NCBI GenBank assembly: GCA_963995505.1 | Contig: OZ023190.1 | Span: 14,378,092 to 14,442,091 of the forward strand | DNA from: Hypericum androsaemum | Lineage: Eukaryota; Streptophyta; Magnoliopsida; Malpighiales; Hypericaceae | Direction of reading: 5' to 3' | Length of the DNA stretch: 64,000 nt | Shown: positions 37,357 to 50,433 of the stretch, piece after piece | Numbering within the stretch: position 1 is the stretch's first letter | Layout: each line of letters begins with the position of its first letter | Notes under the pieces: model-generated | Database searches by the model: none | Told to the model about the DNA's origin: nothing | The model's input: only the letters and a program-made list of their open reading frames with translations | Made by a program: the position numbers and the translations under genes

Positions 37357-40300
37357 TTCTCTCCTCCTTATAAAAATTCGGTCCCCGAATTTATTTGCAA
37401 ATTTTTTCTTACCTATCATTCACCTAGCGAAATACTTAATTAGTATCTTCTCTTAGTTCTATGTAGTTTTCCAATAATTTCCTCACTCCACTTTGTGAAT
37501 CAGAAGATTTCAAATTTTGTAATTCTAAATTCTTTTTGGCACATCCAAAATGCTAAATTTGACTAATCTCAACCTATTTGGAGCTTCAAATATGAGCAAA
37601 GTGTTCTAAACACGTCTGATGCCTAGACATGACTGTGAAGTGATAATGTCACAATTATTGTGGCAAAAGCCAACCAACATGCCACTAACTCAATTTATTC
37701 CAGATTCTCAAATAGTCAATCTATCTATGTTCTTTTCACTTCTTCAAAATATCATTGTACCTATCATATTATGAGACTTTGAGCAAATGTGTGTTCTTAT
37801 ATTAAATCTTATATATTTTATCTTCAAACTAAATAAAACTCAATTCACTTGAATTCTTTTAAATCCTTACCTTAGTTTACCCTTCATCATTTAAACTGTT
37901 CCGAACTAACTTATATTCTTTTTGTAGAAAAGAAAAGTCCAATTGATATTTCATAACTTATAGAAGAACCACTTTACTTCTTAAGAACTCCGTAACACCA
38001 AATAATTTATTAAATGACTCATTCTTCTCACTTTAATTGATCATTAAATAGATCATTATATTTTCTCATATAAACTATAATCCTCACAAAAAATATACGA
38101 TATATTAGTGTCTTAATCATTTAGTTCAATTTCTAATCACATGTCATACTGTCAAATCTTTCACTCATTATCCCTTTCTTAGGTAGTACAATGAGTAACA
38201 TGTTTCTTTCCAAATTAATTTATAGTTCCTTCCATCTCTTATCGTTTTAAATATCCTACTCTTTCCATTTATTCTCCGAACTATATAAAATCAAGGTAAA
38301 ATTCATTCGATCAAATTTCACTTACTTATTTATAATACAATCATTCTTCTAGTTTCCACTGAATCAATTCTTTGAATCTCTCATACAGTAAACTTGCATT
38401 TTGACCATACCAAATGATTTCTAGCATCAAATTCTCCAATCAAATTCTTTCAAATAGAACCTTGTGAAATTTCAAGCTTATTTTTCTCAATTTCATGTCA
38501 TGCATTTAAATTACAAACTTAATACTCCCCGACTTGCCCAAAGTTTTAGTCATAAAGGTACTATATTTTGTTTTATCACCTTTCTTTGATGCATACTTTC
38601 TTATTTGTAATGCTCAAACTTTGTTATCCCCATATCTCAAATCTTTTGTTAGACTTATAGTTCTTTCATTAAATTTTCCTTATTTCTATTTTTGGGTCAT
38701 ACATTGGGTAGTTCTACTCAACCCTTATTCAGATCATCCCTAGATCATATCTTTGTAATTTTACTAACATTTATTCAATCAGTCCAAAAATACCAAAATC
38801 TTACATACATTTGATCCATTAATTCTCAAAGATTTGTTTGTCTCTATGACACAACCAAAATGCTTCGACAACTAATCATATCATTTCATTACCTCCAGAA
38901 TTTCAAATCATAGCCTTCCACTAACTTACCCCAAAATAATTATCAAGCTCCGAACCATGCCTTTCTCTATTACCAAAACTCTCATTGGTATAAATCTTAT
39001 ATATAATTATAATTTCATGAAGTTCATTATTTTAGTTATAATATATCTTTAAACTCTTTTTACTATCCATATACACCATACTTTTTTATTAAAACTTGAA
39101 CATATTTTCGATAGACTTTATCACTCGAATCATAATCCTTATACATCAAGTTTGCTCAACTCTTTTCCTCTAATAAAGTCATACTTAATAGTGGTTTAAA
39201 TATTAACACTTTTCTCATTAAAGAGTTATCATATTACTCGATCTTCCAAATACAAACTAGTTCATCATCCACCAGAACTTCTCAATAATTTTCTTTCATA
39301 AGCTAAATCTTGTCATTGTTCGAGTTTTCCATAACCTACATACTTTCTACTTATTCAAATTATATCCTATGAGTTACACCAAATTGCTAAGCAAAGCTTC
39401 AAATCTCTAAATACATATAATCTTTGCAAATGTCACTTCATTCTTATTCTCATATTGATCTTTTTTAATCTTTATAAGTTACTAGCATACTTCAATGAGT
39501 CTATCGTACCTTGTTCCAAAGTTGTCACTTTGATTCTTTAGTTCTTAACATATTTATCTTAGTAATTCGTAGATATTCAACATATTTATATTTTTTATAA
39601 CCACATAAATGTTAAGAATTTACATGATGGGGTAAAATCTGCAAATACTCCCATCAAAGCAAATACCAGTTTTCAACTCACTGGCATTTCTAAAGTTTGA
39701 ACCCAAATTTTATTGCAACTTCTCTTCATACTAATTTAAATTTTGTGACTATTAAGTCATTCATATCGTGTCACTTCATATCCCCAAATTTTGCACAATC
39801 CAACATATGTTTCAAATTCTACATACCATGTGTACTCATATTCTTATATTTCTTTATCCTCTAATTTTGAGAGAAATTGACTTTATTATATGTTCTTTAC
39901 AGACTTTAAGTCATCTTAGATTCATGTTTTACAGGTTAAATTTTTTTTCATGTCTCTCAGAGTAATTGACTACTTAATGATTTATCTCAAATTTCTCTTA
40001 TACAAATGATATTTGCTTCCTGCTTTCTTATAGAGCTTGCACAACATCATCTTAATAGTGTTATGTTTATTGTAACTATAAGCTACATAGTTTGTAGAAT
40101 ATCAAAGTTTTATATCATAATTCTACCTCTCATTCTTCATGAAATAGATTATATGCATCAGATCATATTCTGATTACAAAAAAAACTTTATGGCTTTCCT
40201 ATAGCTTCGGAAATCTTTTCCCGAACTAATAGGTAAACTTTGTAGTTTTGTCAAAATTATTGACCTTTATGTTTTATGTTGTTCGACGGTATTATTGAGC

Positions 40301-41213
40301 AACTTACAGTATCCAAAGTCCATCAAAAGTTCTCTTTGTCAAAATTCATTACATTAATTTAAACCAAAACCAATAACCAAATACAAACTAAATGTCATAC
40401 TTAATCTTAGCTCTCTCAATATATTCAAAATTCATTCCATGTAGCTTAATCTCATAATTTCATCCATACAAAATTAATCACATATTACTTTCGCAATATA
40501 ACTTTTTTTTTCAAAGCACACTTACTACTTAATTTCTCATATATACTCCTTCCACATAATAATGTTCATAACTTCCTCTTTTCAAACATATTTAACACAA
40601 AAGAAGATTCTTAATGCAAAGATAAACAATCTAGAAGAGTTCACGAAGGCATAACTCAAACATTTGGTGAAACTCAAACCAATGGCCCAATATACGTAGG
40701 AAGAAATCAAATATATAAGGGTGTATAGATGATTTGGACAAAGTGGTGATCAGTCACTTCATCAAAATCTCACCCAATAAACGATTTTATAAATATATAT
40801 ATATATATATATATATACTCAAATAGGCTCTTCAAAGGAGTACATATACAAATGGTAGAAGAATCCTCACCATAATGTGGAGTAAATGCCTAGTGATAAA
40901 AAGAAAGTATCACAAAAGTTTCTCACATAAAAATGTCAAACACAAACATCTCACATTTCAAGCAAAACATATTTGCCCAACTTTCATATTCACCACACCA
41001 TCATGTTCAAACATAAACAAATATTCGTTGACACAAAAAAGATTACGGAACAAGAAAATGACACAGATGTAAGAGACAAAGAGATATTAGGAATCCTATG
41101 CTCCGTAGCACAACTTATGATACTCGACACAGAATAATTCAAATAAGGTTCTAACCTAGAGCTTAAGGGTTGAGCATAAACCTAAAGCTCAAATAATGCT
41201 CTGATACCACATC
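37357..41213 (-). other. E3 internal region, no coding capacity
   Basis: 3857 bp, very AT-rich, longest frame about 70 codons, with no gag, protease, RT or integrase motif on either strand. Contains an (AT)n run near 40792-40816. The primer site and purine tract at its ends are the only functional signals I see. Confidence 0.8.
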
Positions 41214-43758
41214 TGTCACGACCCGAATTAGTGGTCGGTGACCGATGCTAGACTTCAACTCATGTTATTCACAAAATAAATCTATCCAGCCTCTAACGTA
41301 TTCAAATTTATAATCATAAGTATTTAAAGATAAAATTTAAAACGTAATGATCTTTAGTTTTATATTCAAGATTTACAAAATATAAGCCAAGCTTTTTCTA
41401 TTTAATACATACTCCCAAGATCAAAACAAATGATGTGACTACAGAGCTTCTAGATCAATAAGAAAAATATAAACTGGAGACCTCCAGACCAGTCCCGGAG
41501 AATAAAGCGGACTTAGTACGATCAGAGTAGATCTCCGAACCAATACAACTCGTATTCGAGTTCCTGCAAAACTGGTGAGAGGGGGGATGAGTGTTTTGAA
41601 ACACTCAGTAAACAAATAAGATATGCATTGCAATTTGTTTAGCTACTCAATGCACAAACATACCTAAAACATGCATATAACTAACATGGCAAATAAATTA
41701 TGCGGAGATGTACATTATTCAAAAATCATACTTACCAGATGACCAAATATAACATCTAATCACAAAGTCATAGAACATGAGCAAACTACGCAACGTTACA
41801 TAACGTCACGCAATTTGACACATGACACATAATTCCAATATCATATAGCAGAACTGACGAACATTCGGCAACATCTAGATAGTGTCACTCCAACCCCGAC
41901 ACGAGGATACCATATCTCAAAGGCACCATCAGAAACTAACCCCACCGGCCAAACAGATCATATCAGAATCCATTGTATCCTCATTATATGTGCACATATG
42001 CCAACATCCCCGGTTGGTCACGGGTACATCTCTGCCTACTAGACGTCCATATCACAGAGCGGAGCCATCCATATAACAGACTTTCATATCATAACAAATT
42101 CATAGACTCCCAAAATATATCAAACATATCCAGTGCCCCGCTGGGCCAGATTACACAAACTTTCATAAATCATAATTTTATACGAATGCTCATATGACAA
42201 ATGTACAAATGCACTCAGATTACCTTATTCAAATCATGACAAATAAATAGAGTGCGCCAAAGAAAGCAGGAGTCACATATTATTTGTTTACCAATTTTGG
42301 CTCGATGACCATCTGGATCCACCATCCTTCCCAAAATACAATAACTCGTTCAAATGTCTCTAAAAATATTCCAAAATCTGTTTAAAATTATGTCGTTCAT
42401 ATAGATGAACATATACTTGAATTTTCTTAACCACTCCAATATACTTTCTAATCTACGGAAAACTTTTACCGATTTCCATTCCCCATTAATAGGTTTAATA
42501 ATTTAAATTTATAATTATTTGAAGCCAACCACGCAAGTTCTTGCAAACTGAATTTAATTCACTCATAAAATATCCCTTAGTTTATCATAGGCGATTCAAA
42601 TCCCATTTACTTATACTTTCCAATACCAACTTAAATCATGCGGGTCTATTTCTGCTTCATTATTAGTATACTTAACTTCTTCCAAATAAATTATGGAACA
42701 ACTCTATTGTATTTTATATAGAATCTTCAATTCTACCAAAATTTCCTATCAATTCGATTACAATCCTTTTCTTATTTATCTCGGTTGTTTCTTTTCTTCT
42801 TCTTATTATCTCTTTTCTTTTAACCAAATTAGGCTACTTGCTAGTTAGTAATTCAATGAATTCAATTTACCAACGTATACTTCCTTCTGCACAAATAAAC
42901 AATCTGACCGAGACAACAATAATATGTTTACCTTGACCAATGGTTTCTCTTTTCACTTCTTCCCCTTTTCATATTCTTTCTTTTCTTGTTCTCGGTTTCC
43001 TTTTGTTTATATTTTTGTTCCATATTTTGGTGGAAACAATGAAGCTATGTGGTTTATATTGTTCCGAGAAAATTTCTACCGCTTCAAATTTATCTTTATC
43101 TCTTCTCTTTTTTTAAAAATTTCCTAAATCTACCACAATCCATTCTCTTCCTTTTACTGCCATGTTTCTTTGCTTAATTTTCTATTGAAATTCTAACTTA
43201 TCCTATTTTAATTAGATATATATTCTCATGGCCAATTTAGTTAGTGCCTCGTTTTTCTCCTTTCATTTTTTTTTACGTTTGCAACTTGCCACGTTTTGTT
43301 TCTTTTTTTTTTCAATTGTCTACCCTATTTTATTAAGTTATTTTTATCTATCAGAAATGTTAAAATCTTACTGAATTCATCTTAAATTTTATTTTTATCC
43401 TTATCTATTGCTTGAGTGGTAAACTGACCAAGTTATTTTCCACGTCAATTCCTAATCGTTGAATTGGATCTAAGACAATCCCATGACTTACTACTGTTTC
43501 ACCTTATCTTTTTTTTATTCTTATTTTGACAAAGTTTCTGAAATTGGAAATTCTTAAATGGAGTTAGATACAATTGCTGCCTACAAAATTTTCAAACTTA
43601 TTTCAAACGTACAAAATTCTAAATTTGTAAAGAACGTGTATTACATCCTCCTCTCCTTATTCAAATTTGGTCCCTGAATTTATTTAAATAAAAATTTTAT
43701 ACTAGTCATTACCTTGATTAAACCCGACTAAATTTAACTAATATGGTCGGGTATTACA
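41214..43758 (-). repeat. E3 5' LTR
   Basis: 2545 bp copy of 34808-37356. The adjacent minus-strand primer-binding site at about 41200-41212 marks this as the 5' LTR. Confidence 0.9.
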
Positions 43759-44627
43759 CTTGGTATGCCATCACTGGCTTTCCTGAGTACACTGCCGGCC
43801 AAGCTCCGTCTGCTCTCATTTGTGATCCACACATGTCTGTGCTGCATCGTTTTATGTGTCTATCATTCACTGGAGTTAATGAGGAGAGTCGAGTGACCCG
43901 TACACAGTTATATATTCTACATTGCATGCATCGTCGGACTGCTTTCAGCATGTTTAATTTGATTATGGAAGTTTTCAAGAAGATTGTATCGGGTCATCGA
44001 ACTCTGGTATTTTTAGGTCACTTAATCAATCGCATTGCGGAGCACTTTTTACCTGATGCTGTTGCAGGTTCTGCAGGCGTACCTTGGGCCCCGAATGTGA
44101 TCAACATTCCACTTCTCCGTTCCTGTCATCTCATCACCAAAACTAAGAGGAATGGTCAGGAGGTGATCTCGTTCACGGAATGGAAGGACCGAAAGATAGT
44201 GAAATAATTTCTCCAAGACCAACCTGTACGTCTCTCGGCTTATCAAGCTGATTTGGTGGAGCTTACAGAGCGCGTTGCTAGTCTCGAGGTTCATATGACA
44301 GAGATGGCCACTACACACGCGACAAATTGGACACAACAACACTAGCACAATGCTTGCTTAGAGGCAGCCCAGTAAGAGCTCAACACTCGCTATACTTCCT
44401 CTGTCATTGTACAAGAGGTGTTCTGCCAGGAGACCCGCGATTGCTATTCTTGCATGGAGGCAGCCCACCGTGCTCGAGAAGCTGCTGACCAAGCTCGGTT
44501 CGATGCTCTCCAAGCCCAATTCGCCACTCAGCAAGAGCATAACACATGGATGGAAGCAGCTCAGCAAGCTCAGCTTGAGTGGATGCGTGCTAATTTCCCC
44601 TTTCCACCACCTCTGCCTTACGCTTGA

Positions 44628-45841
44628 CAGGGCGGTACCAGTCTTCTTCCCTTTCTCATTATCTTTTCCTTAAGTGTTTGTTCTGTTCTCGTCCTTGGTG
44701 TTCTAGTGATTCTCTGTTTATGTGTGTGTTGTCTCCACATTGAGGACACTGTGTTTCATCAGTGTGGGGGTGTGTCAAATGTGTGTTTTCATTTTGGTTT
44801 GGCGTATGTGATAGAGTCCAGAGTTGAGATAGGAGTGTGCTTAAGTCCAATGTGGTGTCATAAGCAGATGATGAAACTTCACCCTTGAATTGTTGGCTTC
44901 ATAGCAACTGAATATCCTTAGGAAGGTTCATGTCAGGACAAGAGTAGCAATGATAGGATTAAGCCCATATTGAGAAGTAGTTCTTGCTTTTCAAAATCTC
45001 ATAATTTGATTAAGTGATTGCTAGGTACGGGACCAAGGGAACACATGAGTAGTTGAGGGAACACGCTCTTAGTAACCGAACCCCACCTGTATAATAAAAA
45101 TGTTTTAGCTAACTTGTGAGTCTAACCGAGTGATGAGCTTGCTGCCAAAAAGCCATTTTTGAAAAATCTTTTAGGCGAAGGGCAGTGGTTAGGTCAATAA
45201 ATTGGAGCAAAGCCCCTACCCAAGAGAAGGATGAAAAGAACGGTGTGTGGAGTGTGAAAAAGAAAAAAAGGGAAAAAAGTGATGAAAAGAAAAAAAAAGA
45301 AAAAGGATTGGAAGAAGGTGGCTGTGAAATGTATGGAATTTATAATGTTATATGCGGATTGTGGTATGTGAGTGGGTGGTATGAAAAGATTCATAAAAAC
45401 AGAAAGATGGATCTTAGTACGGGTGAACTCCAGCCTAATCGGGATAAGCTCAGAAATTGTTGTAGGAAATCAAGTGAGCCATGGGGTTGGTGTTGGACTC
45501 TGCCTACTGGTCTACGAGTGAACTCCTAAGACACCAACTGAGTGAAGCTAACTGTTAATCTGAAACTGTTTTGGGGCTAGGTGAAATGATGGAGCGATGT
45601 GTTCTTAATTATCTCTTCATGTCATATTTTTTTGCGGTATTTTTCCTAGTAATCTTCACTATTTTCTGAATGATAAAAATTATGGAGAACTGTTTCGATT
45701 TGTGGGCTGGACTTGAATTGCGAAATTGACCTGGTATGAAGTTTTCTCTAGATGGTTCACAGTTGCTAAGGGGTCAACAATTTTTAGTGTGTCTAATGCT
45801 TCACTTCCTTGAGGACAAGGAATGAGATAAGTGTGGGGGTG
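44628..45841 (+). other. G2 3' untranslated region
   Basis: About 1.2 kb of non-coding Athila sequence ending in the polypurine tract gtgtgggggtg before the 3' LTR. A purine-rich A/G tract lies at 45225-45310. No gene seen. Confidence 0.7.
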
Positions 45842-47255
45842 TGATGAGTGTGTAAACGCTCATCTGTTCGTTATGAGATTTGTAGGTTTAATCATCGCTA
45901 CGTTCATTTTTTAGTCTTGATCTGTTAAGTCTTTCGTTATGTTGATGCGTTAGTAGTGGGGAATGGACTTCTACCGTTTGTGCATATTTTAATAGGAATT
46001 TGGAGCAGTTCGTGGGCATTTGGATCAAGGATCGGATGACAGAATGACTCGAGTTAAAGGCCTCAAGGACTGCCCGCCGCTACTCAACTGACGATCGCAA
46101 GTTCAACTTGTGAAGGCTCCCCGTCGCTAGTTAACTAGCGGCCGCTAGTAGGCAGACACAGAAGGTTTATTGAAAACCTAACTAGCGGCTGCAAGTTGCC
46201 CGATGCCGGCTTATTTCGGACTCTGTATTTAGTTAGGAATATTTAACTTTTGGCCTCCTGTCTGGGCCATATGACCTTTATTATATTATTTATATTGTTA
46301 CTTGGCTAGCAAGACTTCGAGATCTTCCTATTTTCTAGCTAGGTCTCTGGCTATATATATGCCATTAGTAATTAGGTTTTAGGGACATTTTTAAAAGGAG
46401 ACATTGAGACATTTTTGGACAGCAACTTTGAGACAGCCGTGGAGCTTAATAAAGTCATGATTTCAGTTAGCTACGGGGAAAGGATTAGCAAGTCTTGCTC
46501 ATCACGACGAAGCTTTCTCTATCCCTACCTTTATGTTAATTGCTATCATGTTCTTTGTTAATCTATCGTACTTTGTTAACATGCTTCGCGAGTAGTTCTC
46601 TCGTGAGTGCGATGCCCTAATTATGTAATTACTCATCTATGTTAGCTATGGTTTGATTATCTTTCGTAGTAGTTGTCAATTGATGATCTTAATGCTTAAT
46701 TTAACTTGATCACTTAGATTATGATATTTAGTTGATAATAATAGACCGGAAGGCTTTAGAATCAACGAAAGAGTCAATTGACATGTCTTAAAGTATTAAT
46801 GATGAATCTTGATACTAAGAGATAACCCACTAGGAGTTAGCTTCATAATCGAGTTTAATTTAGTTCTTGGTCTAATTAATGAGCGGGAGTGTTAATTAGT
46901 AATCATGAACTACTCTAGCTTAGTTTTATCCTCCTAATGAGGGAAAGCATTAGGGAGATGCACTAGAACACTCCAGGTACTAGTTAGAACTCCATAAAAA
47001 CCATAGTCTCGACAAATATGGGTAGTCCATAAGGGTATCGTGCTCGTTTATCTCCATTGAATTTATAACTCTTTTATTTGCATTTTCAATTTTGTTTATT
47101 TACTTGCAACCTTTCATAACCTTATAAACCTTTAATTTTCCCGCTTCACATAATTAATTGTTTAGATTTTGTATTCCAACCCTCAGTTCAAGAACCTCAC
47201 TTTCCACTATATTATTTGTTTGTGCGTTTAATTATTCTCAATTTTGCGTATATCT
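45842..47255 (+). repeat. G2 3' LTR
   Basis: 1414 bp. Matches the 5' LTR closely. It has lost about one unit of the palindromic motif near 46190 compared with 27095. It ends ...tatatct where the 5' LTR has ...tatatca. Confidence 0.9.
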
Positions 47256-47260
47256 GTTCG

Positions 47261-48128
47261 AAGGACAAGGGAAAAAGCAGGGGAGCGAGCTTATTGCAAA
47301 GCAAAGACAAGGAAAACTACTCGAAGTTAACCTCATACAAAGGGGGCGACAAGAGCGGGAAGGATCGACCAAAGTCTTCGGGATGCTTCATTTGCGATGG
47401 CCCCCACTGGGCTGCTGAATGCCGAAAGTGGTATAAACTGTCAGCAGCAAGCCTAGAAGAGGCCGAGGTAAGCACGGACGAGGCAAGGTTGGGGCGCTAC
47501 AACTTCTGAGTTCAATCAAGGCAAAGGTGAAGATGCCAAATTCAGAGAAGCGAGGCCCCATGTTTGTGATGGGAAAGGTAAATTTCCACAAGATCCGAGC
47601 GCTGATTGACAGGGGGGCATCCAGCAACTTCCTTGAGGTGAAAGAGGCCGCAATGTTGGGGATCTCGTAGAAGAAGGAGCGTGGCTCCTTAAAGACGGTA
47701 AACTCAGCCACTATCCTAATTTTTGGAGTAGCAAGAGGCGTGGAGGTGCGCCTTGGAGATTGGCGAGGTTTGATGGATTTCTCGATGGTGACCATAGATG
47801 ATTTCTTGTGATAATCGGTATCGACTTCATGAACAAGGTTCGGGCTTTCCCTATTCCCTTTGCTAACTCTATGTGCATTGTGAACAACGAGATGGCCTAC
47901 TTGGTGCCTATCGCAAGAGAAGGAAGGCTGCTAAATAAGGTTATGTCTGCGATGCAAGTGAAGAATGGGCTACGAAAGAAGGAGCCAACCTTTCTAGCCA
48001 ACGTTCTACTTCTCGATGAGGAGCCAAGACAAGAGATGATGGTACCGAAGCAAGTGGCAGAGGTCCTCAAGGAATTCAAGCATATGATGCCGAAGGAGTT
48101 GCCTAAAGAATTACCACTTAGGCGATAG
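47261..48128 (+). pseudogene. G1 gag zinc knuckle and protease (broken)
   Basis: Continuation of G1 after G2. A zinc knuckle CFICDGPHWAAEC (about 47380) ends gag. The protease follows with ALIDRGASSNF (about 47605), where the usual catalytic D-T/S-G is replaced by D-R-G, then GIDFMNKV and a linker to RT. A TAG at about 47668 and a TAG at 48126 interrupt it. Confidence 0.82.
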
Positions 48129-49420
48129 GTGGATCACAAGATCGAGTTGGAGGTCGGTGCAAAACTTCTTGCGGCAGCCCCTTATCGAATGGCCCCTCAA
48201 GAGTTGGAAGAGTTGCGGAAGCAATTACGAGAGTTGCTGGATGCAGGGTTCATCAAGCCCTCGAAGTCCCCATTCGGAGCCCCGGTGCTATTCCAGAAGA
48301 AGCAAGATGGATCCCTACAATTGTGCATCGATTATAGGGCCTTGAGCAAGTTGACGATCAAGAACAAGTATCTGATTCCTCTGATTATGGACTTGTTTGA
48401 CCAACTCTGAGATGCAAGGTGGTTTACCAAGGTGGACCTGAGATCGGGCTACTGACAGGTGCATATAGTCAAAGGCGATGAGGTAAAGACGGCGTGCATG
48501 ACGAGGTACGGATCTTACGAATTCATGGTGATGCCTTTCAGACTAACAAATGCCTTAACAACTTTCTGCACCATGATGAATAAGGTCCTACAGCCATTCC
48601 TTGACAACTTTGTCGTAGTATATTTGGACTATATTATGGTGTACAGCAAGATGTTGGACGAACATGCAGGCCACCTACGACAAGTGTTCAAAGCATTGGC
48701 AGAAAACCAACTGTTCGTGAAGAAGGAGAAGTGTGTATTTGCACAAATGGAGTTGCCTTTCCTCGGCCACTTTGTTAGAGGAGGATGCCTACGGATGGAT
48801 CTGAAGAAGGTAGAGGTAATTCGAGCGTGGGAGCCACCAACGAAGGTTCTCGCATTGCGGTCCTTCCTTGAGTTGGCGAACTACTATCAAAAGTTTTACA
48901 AGGGATACTCAGTGATTGCCATACCCTTGACGGACCTAACGAAGAAAGACCAATCATGGAAGTGGGACGAGGAGTGCCAGGAGTCCTTTGAAAAATTGAA
49001 GGCAGCAATGATGGAGGAGCTAGTGCTAGCCTTACTTGACCACTTGAAGCCATACGAGGTATAAACTGATGCCTCTGACTTTGCTATTGGGGGTGTTCTG
49101 ATGTAAGATGGCCATCCAATCACGTACGAAAGTTGCAAGTTGAATGACACCGAGAGGCACTATACTGTCCAAGAGAAAGAGATGACCGCAGTGGTGCACT
49201 GCCTTCGGACATGGAGACACTACTTGCTGGGTTCAAAGTTCGTGGTGAAGACAGACAATATTGCGATGAGTTACTTCTTGACTCAAAAGAAGATCTCACC
49301 AAAACAAGCAAGGTGGCAAGACTTCCTCGCGGAGTTTGATTTCGTGATGGAGTACAAGATGGGAAAGACCAATGTGGTGGCTGATGCACTGAGTCGCAAG
49401 ATCGAGTTGGCCGCAATTGC
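48129..49420 (+). pseudogene. G1 reverse transcriptase and RNase H (broken, active-site change)
   Basis: RT motifs: [42 protein letters not shown] and VMPFRLTNA. The catalytic box reads VYLDYIMVYS instead of the normal YLDD, so the second Asp is Tyr. Stops lie at about 48408 and 48453. RNase H starts with TDASDFAIGGVLM (49068) and continues through EKEMTAVVHCLRTWRHYL to NVVADALSRK. Replication function is lost. Confidence 0.9.
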
Positions 49421-50422
49421 TGCGACAAGCCTACCACAATCGCCCTTGATAGAGAGGGTAAAGGAGGGAATGGGGCACGACCCTATCGTAGAGCAGTTAC
49501 GATCACAAGTGCGGGAAGGCAAGATCCTCCAATTTTGGGAGAAGGATGGGCTGATCTACACCATTGAAAATAAGTTGTTCATTCTGCGGTGGGGAGGCTT
49601 ACGAAGAAAAATTATTCAGGAGTGTCATGACGCTAAGTGGGTTGGACACCCCAGAATGGCGCGCACCCAGGCACTTGTTGAAGAAAGCTTTAGTGGCAAA
49701 AGATGAAAGATGACATCGAGCTCTACGTTCGGACATGCTTGGTGTGCCAATAGGACAAGGTGGAGCAAACAAGGGCACCCCAGAATAGGACGTAAGCAAG
49801 CCCATTTGAGATCGCAACAGGGCAACAATCCCTCACCCCGTCTGCTTACCATTTTGCAAAGGATTGGCATGAAAAGATAGAGATGGCAAAGGCTTATTTG
49901 GCCCGAGCCCAAAAGAAGATTAAGAAATGGGCGGACACCAAACGAAGGGACGTGTCCTTCAAGGAAGGAGACCTCGTGCTAGTTAAACTCTTAGCGCACT
50001 AGTCCAAGCCCGCACAGAAGCTAAACAAGGCATTGATAAGGCATTACGAAGGCCCTTTCCGAGTCATGGAACGAGTAGGAAAGGTGGCGTACAGACTTGA
50101 TCTACCAAGCAATTTGAAGTTTCACCCAATGTTTTACGTCAGTTTGCTCAAGCTTTACCATGCGGATAAGAAAAACCCAAGTCGACAAGAGTCGCAGCGA
50201 GCCCCAACCAACATCCACTCCTATTACGAGAAGGAGATAGAGAAGATCGAGGCGCGGTGATTCATTCCAACGAGGGAATCCAACCCAAGCTACAAGGAGT
50301 ATCTCGTTCGATGGAAAGGACAACCGGACAGCGAGGCTAGTTGGAAAAGAGACTACGACCTATGGCAATTTTGTGAGAAGATTGTTGAGTTCGAAGCCGC
50401 GATGAGAGCGTCGCGGAACTAA
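49421..50422 (+). pseudogene. G1 integrase (catalytic core missing) and chromodomain
   Basis: The zinc-binding segment (HDAKWVGHPRMART; then TCLVCQ about 49738) ends in stops. From 49804 the sequence jumps directly to the integrase C-terminal helix region (PFEIATGQQSLTPSAYH; KKWADTKRRDVSFKEGDLVL) and the HYEGPFRVMERVGKVAYRLDLP block. The whole DDE catalytic core is therefore deleted. The C-terminus (50261-50422) is a chromodomain: YLVRWKGQPDSEASW. Chromodomains target integration to heterochromatin marks. Confidence 0.88.
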
Positions 50423-50433
50423 GAGGGGGAGAA

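Larger units (their letters stand above)
34808..43758 (-). mobile_element. Non-coding large LTR retrotransposon (LARD-like, E3) nested in G2
   Basis: LTRs 34808-37356 and 41214-43758 (about 2.55 kb each) flank 3.86 kb of internal DNA. Orientation is minus. Next to the right LTR the minus strand reads tggtatcagagcatta, a Met-tRNA primer site. Next to the left LTR it reads aaggaggagagaa, a polypurine tract. LTR termini are TGTAATACCC...CGTGACA. The TSD cttgg is perfect and the LTRs are close to identical, so insertion is recent relative to G1 and G2. No gag or pol motif is visible, so mobilisation would need a partner element. Confidence 0.9.
33961..44627 (+). pseudogene. G2 (Athila) 3' ORF, split by E3
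   Basis: Downstream of integrase, Athila elements carry an extra protein resembling the 'putative plant transposon protein' domain. Here its first half (34450-34807) includes KPFTVTEPLLIDVL. The frame continues exactly across the E3 insertion (TSD cttgg) into 43764-44207 with AITGFPEYTAGQAP and LHCMHRRTAFSM, and ends in a Gln/Ala-rich coiled-coil-like tail (44418-44627). Stops at about 34588 and 44205 and further changes break it. Function is unknown in the family; an envelope-like role has been proposed for related elements. Confidence 0.75.
26746..47255 (+). mobile_element. Athila-type Ty3/gypsy element (G2), nested in G1 and itself carrying E3
   Basis: LTRs 26746-28176 and 45842-47255. 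A primer site tggcaccgtcgacacaga starts near 28180 and resembles the Asp-tRNA type used by Athila/Tat elements. Gag-pol runs 28291-33598, followed by a long 3' region with an extra ORF, and a polypurine tract gtgtgggggtg lies just before the 3' LTR. The 5-bp TSD gttcg is perfect. Many stops make it non-autonomous. Removing E3 leaves about 11.5 kb, normal for Athila. Confidence 0.92.

Noticed and set aside
36518..43127. Repeated 60-85 codon ORFs in pairs 6406 bp apart
   Set aside because: They lie in the two E3 LTRs; the pairing only reflects LTR identity.
45225..45310. A/G-rich tract as a polypurine tract
   Set aside because: It lies 530 bp before the 3' LTR; the functional tract gtgtgggggtg is immediately next to the LTR.
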